A stretch of DNA of 64,000 bases, taken from NCBI RefSeq assembly GCF_014643175.1, contig NZ_BMJH01000001.1:496001-560000 (forward strand), in the 5' to 3' direction. Of this stretch, positions 59,378 through 64,000 are shown one piece after another; the first letter of the stretch is position 1, and every line of letters begins with the position of its first letter. The notes under the pieces were generated by a model. That model had not been told where the DNA came from. It was given only the letters and a program-made list of their open reading frames with translations, and ran no database searches. Position numbers and translations under genes: made by a program. The stretch comes from Hoyosella rhizosphaerae (GTDB taxonomy: Bacteria > Actinomycetota > Actinomycetes > Mycobacteriales > Mycobacteriaceae).

Positions 59378-60823
59378 GTGCTCACCCTATCTACTGCCGC
59401 CGCGGCTGCCTATGTCATCGCGGCCTTACTGTTCATCCTCGCCCTAGCGGGTCTGTCTAAGCACGAAACCGCTAGAGCTGGCAACACTTTCGGGGCGCTC
59501 GGCATGGCCGTGGCGCTAGCCGCCACGCTCGCACTGGCATTTGATGACGGCATCAACGTCACCACCTTGGTGTTGCTTGTCACTGTCGTTCTGATCGGTG
59601 GCGCAATTGGTTTGTGGCGCGCCCGGGTCGTACAGATGACCGGGATGCCTGAATTGATCGCGTTGTTGCACAGTTTCGTCGGCTTGGCCGCAGTGTTCGT
59701 CGGTTGGAACCGCTACCTCCAGGTAGAGGCCAACCCCACCGGGCCATATGCAGCCGAACTCGCCGAACTTGACCTTCTCGGCATTCACGCCGCTGAAGTC
59801 ACCATCAGCGTCTTTATCGGTGCGGTCACACTCACCGGGTCAATCGTGGCGTTCTTGAAACTGTCGGCAAGAATGAAGTCGACGCCGCTGATGCTCCCAG
59901 GGAAAAACTTCATCAACCTGGGCATTCTGGCCGCCTTCGTGGCATTGACTGCATGGTTTGTGATTGACCCGCAATTGTGGATGCTCATCACCATCACCGT
60001 GCTTGCACTCGTGCTCGGCTGGCACCTGGTCGCATCAATCGGTGGCGGCGACATGCCAGTTGTCGTCTCCATGCTCAACAGTTACTCCGGATGGGCAGCC
60101 GCCGCACTCGGGTTCCTGCTGCGCAACGACCTCCTCATCATTGTCGGCGCCCTCGTTGGTGCATCCGGTGCGTACCTCTCGTACATCATGTGCAAGGGCA
60201 TGAACCGTTCATTCCTCTCCGTCATCGCTGGCGGTTACGGAATGGAAGCTGGACCAAGCGTCGACAAGGACTACGGCGAGCACCGGGAAGTCACCGCGGA
60301 TCAAGCGGCTGAAATGCTCGCAGCGGCCCGTTCAGTCATCATCACCCCCGGTTACGGCATGGCTGTTGCACAGGCGCAGTATGCAGTGGCGGAACTGACC
60401 CGCAAGCTCCGCAGCCACGGCGTCGAAGTCAGATTCGGTATCCACCCTGTCGCAGGGCGACTACCCGGACACATGAATGTGCTTCTCGCCGAGGCGAAAG
60501 TCCCGTACGACATCGTGCTGGAAATGGACGAGATCAACGACGACTTCGGTGACACTGATGTTGTCTTGGTCATCGGGGCGAACGACACCGTCAACCCCGC
60601 GGCCGCTGAAGATCCAACTAGCCCGATCGCCGGAATGCCTGTGCTCAATGTCTGGAACGCGCGCAACGTGATTGTGTTCAAACGTTCCATGGCGTCAGGC
60701 TACGCAGGGGTTCAAAACCCGCTGTTCTTCCGGGAGAACACCGCCATGCTCTTCGGCGATGCCAAAGACAAGGTCGAACACATTCAGCTCGAACTTGAGC
60801 AGGCAATGCACGTCGGCCACTAA
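59378..60823 (+). CDS. pntB: NAD(P) transhydrogenase subunit beta
   Basis: The 481-residue protein has about nine N-terminal TM segments and the NADP-binding domain dIII (about residues 310-481: '[18 protein letters not shown]', '[20 protein letters not shown]', '[15 protein letters not shown]'). These are the PntB signatures. GTG 59378 is chosen because GAGGAG lies at a good distance; TTG 59369 is an alternative that overlaps the pntA stop. It forms an operon with pntA, closed by the hairpin at 60841. Confidence 0.95.
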   Translation: MLTLSTAAAAAYVIAALLFILALAGLSKHETARAGNTFGALGMAVALAATLALAFDDGINVTTLVLLVTVVLIGGAIGLWRARVVQMTGMPELIALLHSFVGLAAVFVGWNRYLQVEANPTGPYAAELAELDLLGIHAAEVTISVFIGAVTLTGSIVAFLKLSARMKSTPLMLPGKNFINLGILAAFVALTAWFVIDPQLWMLITITVLALVLGWHLVASIGGGDMPVVVSMLNSYSGWAAAALGFLLRNDLLIIVGALVGASGAYLSYIMCKGMNRSFLSVIAGGYGMEAGPSVDKDYGEHREVTADQAAEMLAAARSVIITPGYGMAVAQAQYAVAELTRKLRSHGVEVRFGIHPVAGRLPGHMNVLLAEAKVPYDIVLEMDEINDDFGDTDVVLVIGANDTVNPAAAEDPTSPIAGMPVLNVWNARNVIVFKRSMASGYAGVQNPLFFRENTAMLFGDAKDKVEHIQLELEQAMHVGH

Positions 60824-60840
60824 CGGCAAGACAACCTAAT

Positions 60841-60880
60841 GTTCGCGGCCCCGGAAGTACACACTTCCGGGGCCGCGAAC
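60841..60880. terminator. Perfect 18-bp hairpin terminator after pntB
   Basis: GTTCGCGGCCCCGGAAGT (60841-60858), loop ACAC, ACTTCCGGGGCCGCGAAC (60863-60880): 18 of 18 pairs, followed by ATTTGTTT. This is the strongest terminator in the window and may serve both directions. Confidence 0.9.
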
Positions 60881-61223
60881 ATTTGTTTCCCAGGCGACAC
60901 CGTGACGCGCGGCAATCAGTGCCGGGTGGGGATTGGGGATCGCATGTGCTGAAGAATGCAGCTTTCTGACCGCCGTTCGTCATGCATTTCTCTGCACATG
61001 CGAATCGGTTTGACTCGAACGATCCCCCTAATGTCGCAACCGAACACCCGCTATGGGGAAAGGTGCTTGGTCAACCAAGACACGGCGTAGGGTGCGATCG
61101 AGAGCGTATGCCCAGTCATGTCCTTAGTGGGTCCGCAAGTTTGTCCTAAAATCCCGACGGTTATTTCGGGTCGACCGTCAGCGTTACTTGACATGCAGCA
61201 ACGCGGGAATCGATGGAGACGCA
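60881..61223. other. Gap without gene; third inverted-repeat half-site
   Basis: About 340 bases between the pntB terminator and the methyltransferase. It holds the half-site at about 60982-61000. No gene with a family was seen. Confidence 0.45.
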
Positions 61224-61835
61224 ATGGGTGAATTCGACAAAGGTTATTGGGAAGAGCACTGGGCACCCACTGTCGGGAAAGATTCTGCGGAGTTGCCCGT
61301 GAACCCTTACATCCCGACGGAAACCAAGCATCTGACCGTGGGAACCGCACTAGATGCCGGATGCGGGACCGGGGCTGAAGCGCTTTGGCTTGCCGCGAAT
61401 GGGTGGGTCGTCACAGGCGCCGACATCTCAGCGAATGCGCTGACCACCGGAGCCGCGCGAGCGTCGGCTGCGAATCTCACCGACCAGATTGAATGGGTTG
61501 AAGCTGATTTGGGCCGTTGGGAGACCGATCGTCGTTGGGACCTGGTAGTGACCAGCTATGCCCACCCAGATACCGGCCAACTAGCGTTCTATCGACGCCT
61601 ATCGTCGTGGGTTGCACCAGGTGGCACGATTCTGATTATCGGACACCTCCACGGGGCCGATCACGGCCACGGACACCCCGATGGCGCCACGGCCACACTG
61701 TCCGGAATTAAGAGTCTGTTTGAGGGGCCAGGCTGGACAATAGATGTCGGCTACCAGACGGTTCGAACCGTCCACGTGCGCGGACACTCAACGCAATTGC
61801 ACGACGTGGTTGTGCGCGCCCACAGCAACTCCTGA
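61224..61835 (+). CDS. SAM-dependent class I methyltransferase
   Basis: The 203-residue enzyme has motif I 'ALDAGCGTGAEALWLAANGW' (near residue 43), the acidic 'VTGADISANALTTG', 'VEADLGRWETDRRWDLVVTSY' and 'WVAPGGTILIIGHLHGADHG'. It resembles TehB/thiopurine-type methyltransferases. Substrate unknown. ATG 61224 follows GGAGA; the frame is open to 61188. Convergent with the HxlR gene that follows. Confidence 0.8.
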   Translation: MGEFDKGYWEEHWAPTVGKDSAELPVNPYIPTETKHLTVGTALDAGCGTGAEALWLAANGWVVTGADISANALTTGAARASAANLTDQIEWVEADLGRWETDRRWDLVVTSYAHPDTGQLAFYRRLSSWVAPGGTILIIGHLHGADHGHGHPDGATATLSGIKSLFEGPGWTIDVGYQTVRTVHVRGHSTQLHDVVVRAHSNS

Positions 61836-61852
61836 CGTTTGGTTCCAGTCTT

Positions 61853-62317
61853 TCAGTCTTTGGCGTGATAGGCCAGTAGTCCAGGCCCCGGCGCCAATTC
61901 GATGTCGCGTGCGGTGAGTTCGCTTGTGCAACTGTCGCATTCGAGACGCACGTGTGCCTCGCCGGAGCACCCGCGGTGCTGATAGTGCACGGGCGGACCA
62001 TCGGGCGCCATGTAGACGTCGCCCCAGTCTTTAATCGCCATGAGGATCGGGTAGAGGTCGTGCCCCTTCTCGGTCAGTCGATACTCGTCATGGGCGCTCC
62101 CGGGGGCCTGTTGTTTGACCAGGATCGCGTGTTCGACCAGGCGGTCGAGGCGATCTTGCAGCCTACTTCGGGAGATGCCAAGCGTGCGTTGAAACTCGTT
62201 GAAGCGTCGAATGCCAGTAAACGATGCTTTGAGCACTAGAAAGGTCCAGCGGTCTCCGAGGATCACCAGTGGGCGGGTGATTGAGCACGGATAGTCGGCG
62301 AGATCGTCATAGCGCAT
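61853..62317 (-). CDS. HxlR-family regulator with a C-terminal Cys-rich tail
   Basis: The 154-residue protein has the HxlR core ('LVILGDRWTFLVLKASFTGIRRFNEFQ', 'ISRSRLQDRLDRLVEHAIL'). Cys11 ('DYPCSITR') is at the position of the redox Cys of this family. The C-terminal part has 'HRGCSGEAHVRLECDSCTSE', a further three Cys that may bind a metal. ATG 62317 is chosen where homology starts; the frame is open to 62437. It is divergent from the MDR-type oxidoreductase gene at 62461, so it probably controls that gene. Confidence 0.8.
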   Translation of the reverse strand: MRYDDLADYPCSITRPLVILGDRWTFLVLKASFTGIRRFNEFQRTLGISRSRLQDRLDRLVEHAILVKQQAPGSAHDEYRLTEKGHDLYPILMAIKDWGDVYMAPDGPPVHYQHRGCSGEAHVRLECDSCTSELTARDIELAPGPGLLAYHAKD

Positions 62318-62369
62318 GACTTGATCGTACCTCACTGGTTCTAAAACGAGACTAGTCGTGGTAGCGTCA

Positions 62370-62384
62370 GTCTCGAAATGAGAC
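62370..62384. promoter_or_regulatory. Candidate HxlR operator (inverted repeat)
   Basis: GTCTC-N5-GAGAC (62370-62374 and 62380-62384) lies in the gap between the HxlR gene and the MDR oxidoreductase gene, next to CGAGACTAGTCGT with the palindrome ACTAGT. Confidence 0.5.
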
Positions 62385-62460
62385 CACGGTGTGCGGAACT
62401 CACAACGAAACCTGCTGAGTTGGTACCGCCAGCGCATCGCCGAAACAAGGAGAGCCCTTC

Positions 62461-63426
62461 ATGGAAGCCATCTATTTCGAGAAACACGGAGGACCCGAGG
62501 TCCTGCGCTACGGGCCGCGCCCAACCCCTCAGCCGTCATCGAAGCAGGTTCTCATCGAAGTGCACGCGGTCGGGGTTAACCCACGCGACTGGATGCTGCG
62601 CCAAGGCAGCTATGTCGGACGATACCTAGTCGGGCGGCCCCCAATCATTCCCGGCTCCGACGTATCCGGCGTCATCGTCGACGTGGGCGCAGAGGTCGAG
62701 GACTTCTCTGTTGGCGACGAAGTCTTCGCGATGCAAAGCCAACTCGGCCATATGGGTGGATACGCACAATACATGGCGGTCAACGCCTCGTGCGTCGCAC
62801 TGAAACCCCCCACAATCAGCCATATCGAGGCGGCGGCAGTGCCCGTGGCAGGCCTCACCGCATGGCAAAGCCTATTCGGGATGGCGAAAATCGGGGAGGG
62901 TGACAATGTCGTCGTTGTCGGCGCCTCCGGCGGAGTAGGGCACTACGCAGTCCAACTCGCCCACAACGCCGGAGCACACGTCACCGCGGTGTGCAGCACA
63001 GCCAACGTCGAGTTCGTTCGTGAACTTGGTGCGACCGACGTCGTCGACTACACCAAAGAGAAATTCACCGACGTTGTCAGCGGCCAAAACCTTGTCTTTG
63101 ACGCACTGGGCAGGGAGAGCCTCGACAGCTGCCGCAAGGTTTTGACCTCAGACGGGCTGTACATCACGACAGTGCCAAACCTCGGCACAATCGCCCGTTG
63201 GGCGCAGACGAGTTTGCGTCACCGCGTGCTCGGCGGCCAACGCGCTTCGGTTGTCGCAGTGAAATCTCGAGGCCAAGAGCTAAGCGCAATCGCTGAACTC
63301 ATGGCGCAAGGCCACATCCGATCCGTGGTCGACAGCGTCTACCCCCTCACCGAGGCTGCCGAAGCCCACCGCAAGAGCCGAACATTCCGCACACGAGGCA
63401 AACTCGTGCTGCAAGTCCGCGACTAA
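62461..63426 (+). CDS. MDR-family NAD(P)-dependent oxidoreductase, quinone-oxidoreductase-like
   Basis: The 321-residue enzyme has the N-terminal GroES-like part ('VLRYGPRPTPQPSSKQVLIE', 'GVNPRDWMLRQG', 'IIPGSDVSGVIVDVGAEV'), then the Rossmann loop 'VVVVGASGGVGHYAVQLA' near residue 142. No zinc-binding Cys is seen, so it is of the zinc-free quinone oxidoreductase type. It reduces an enone or quinone with NAD(P)H. ATG 62461 follows AAGGAG. Divergent from the HxlR gene; 12 bases later starts a hydrolase gene, probably in one operon. Confidence 0.85.
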   Translation: MEAIYFEKHGGPEVLRYGPRPTPQPSSKQVLIEVHAVGVNPRDWMLRQGSYVGRYLVGRPPIIPGSDVSGVIVDVGAEVEDFSVGDEVFAMQSQLGHMGGYAQYMAVNASCVALKPPTISHIEAAAVPVAGLTAWQSLFGMAKIGEGDNVVVVGASGGVGHYAVQLAHNAGAHVTAVCSTANVEFVRELGATDVVDYTKEKFTDVVSGQNLVFDALGRESLDSCRKVLTSDGLYITTVPNLGTIARWAQTSLRHRVLGGQRASVVAVKSRGQELSAIAELMAQGHIRSVVDSVYPLTEAAEAHRKSRTFRTRGKLVLQVRD

Positions 63427-63438
63427 AGGCGCACAGCG

Positions 63439-64000
63439 ATGATCACAGAGAGTCGAACCGACTACGCCGGCTTTAACACCCGAATCCTTCGCTGCGACGG
63501 AGACGGTCCATCAATCGTGCTGCTGCACGGCATATTTGACAGCGCGGACACATGGAAAGGAGTGCTGTCCGCGCTCGCACACCGCGGACGCCGCGCTATC
63601 GCGGTAGACCTCCCCGGTTACGGAGACGCAGATCCCAGAGCTCCTGGCCCCGCGCTCCCGCAACTCGACGCCTTCGTCGCGGAACTGGTCACATCGCAAG
63701 CGCAGACTAAGCCCGTTGTACTGGTCGGGAACTCGCTGGGCGGCGCCCTCGCTGTGAGAGCAGCGCTCACAGAGGACATGCCCATCCACAGCGTCATCCC
63801 AATTGACGTCGCGGGGCTGGGCTACCGGCCATGGATCGAAGCCACCATAGGACGATACTCACCGCCAGCCACCCTGCTCAGCAGAATCCCATACCCCCGT
63901 CGGGTAGCCCGCAGTCGCGCCGCTACCAAACTCGTATCTCGGTCCCTCTACGCTCACGCCGCGAACGCAGATCCAACAGTCGTGGCGCGCTTCGTCCAAA
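63439..64000 (+). CDS. Alpha/beta hydrolase, 3' end outside the window
   Basis: A partial frame of 187 codons with 'IVLLHGIFDSADTWKGVLSAL' (oxyanion HG motif near residue 33), 'AVDLPGYGDADP', and the nucleophile Ser in 'LVGNSLGGALAVRAAL' near residue 99. The normal alpha/beta-hydrolase has 260-300 residues, so 80-110 are missing. ATG 63439, 12 bases after the MDR gene, has GGCG only; the pair looks co-transcribed. Esterase, epoxide hydrolase or dehalogenase cannot be told apart. Confidence 0.8.
   Translation, partial: MITESRTDYAGFNTRILRCDGDGPSIVLLHGIFDSADTWKGVLSALAHRGRRAIAVDLPGYGDADPRAPGPALPQLDAFVAELVTSQAQTKPVVLVGNSLGGALAVRAALTEDMPIHSVIPIDVAGLGYRPWIEATIGRYSPPATLLSRIPYPRRVARSRAATKLVSRSLYAHAANADPTVVARFVQ

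Noticed and set aside
1-64000. CRISPR arrays
   Set aside because: No regularly spaced short repeats with unique spacers were seen, and no cas genes.

Overview
The window looks like chromosomal DNA of a high-G+C actinomycete, most likely of the Mycobacteriales (Rhodococcus/Gordonia/Dietzia/Mycobacterium relatives). The reasons are the RsbW/SigF pair, GAF-ANTAR and STAS regulators, an Rv2629-like Vms1/baeRF protein, a long-alpha PntAB transhydrogenase, a QorR/Qor2-type pair, frequent GTG/TTG starts and C/G-rich third codon positions. No rRNA or tRNA gene was seen. The genus cannot be fixed from the sequence alone.

Region 1 (about 1-17.1 kb) is a general-stress region. It begins with an anti-sigma factor and a SigF/SigB-type sigma factor. 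These are followed by two STAS proteins, a GAF-ANTAR regulator and many typical stress-regulon products (CsbD-like, ChaB-like, SDR of the GSP39 type, DUF4383-like, HAD phosphatase, SRPBCC protein, glycosyltransferase, FAD/Rieske oxidoreductase, Vms1-like protein). At least six sites of the form GTTT-N15/16-GGGTA(A/G/T), the SigF/SigB promoter type, lie directly upstream of genes here. Two of them sit so close to a start codon that the mRNAs would be nearly leaderless. This suggests that the sigma factor and much of its regulon are clustered. A structured, terminator-ended leader precedes the second STAS gene.

Region 2 (17.1-27.4 kb) starts with a redox-type HxlR regulator and a divergent NmrA-type quinone oxidoreductase. 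It continues with a lactococcin-972-type bacteriocin locus: putative HTH protein, methyltransferase, bacteriocin precursor, a hairpin, a large multi-TM putative immunity protein, a YxeA-like protein and an ABC ATPase. Three recently duplicated HEAT-like/coiled-coil paralogues and a lipoprotein follow.

Region 3 (27.4-46.1 kb) is accessory and partly decayed. It holds membrane proteins, two HSL-type esterases, a GNAT remnant with a frameshift, a Tn3-family transposase remnant with an in-frame stop, a P450 C-terminal fragment, a PD-(D/E)XK-like protein, and three genes carrying a ParS/MbcA-like C-terminal domain, two of them within a duplicated module. Long stretches without convincing genes are common.

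Region 4 (46.1-64 kb) is dense and ordinary: two TetR-controlled loci, a beta-lactamase-fold membrane protein, a DUF218 protein, and a flavoprotein monooxygenase fused to a ferredoxin-reductase module in an operon with a nitrilase-like protein lacking the catalytic Cys. It also has a thioredoxin, an LpdA-like flavoprotein, pntAB with a perfect terminator, a methyltransferase, an HxlR/MDR oxidoreductase pair and a partial alpha/beta hydrolase running off the end.
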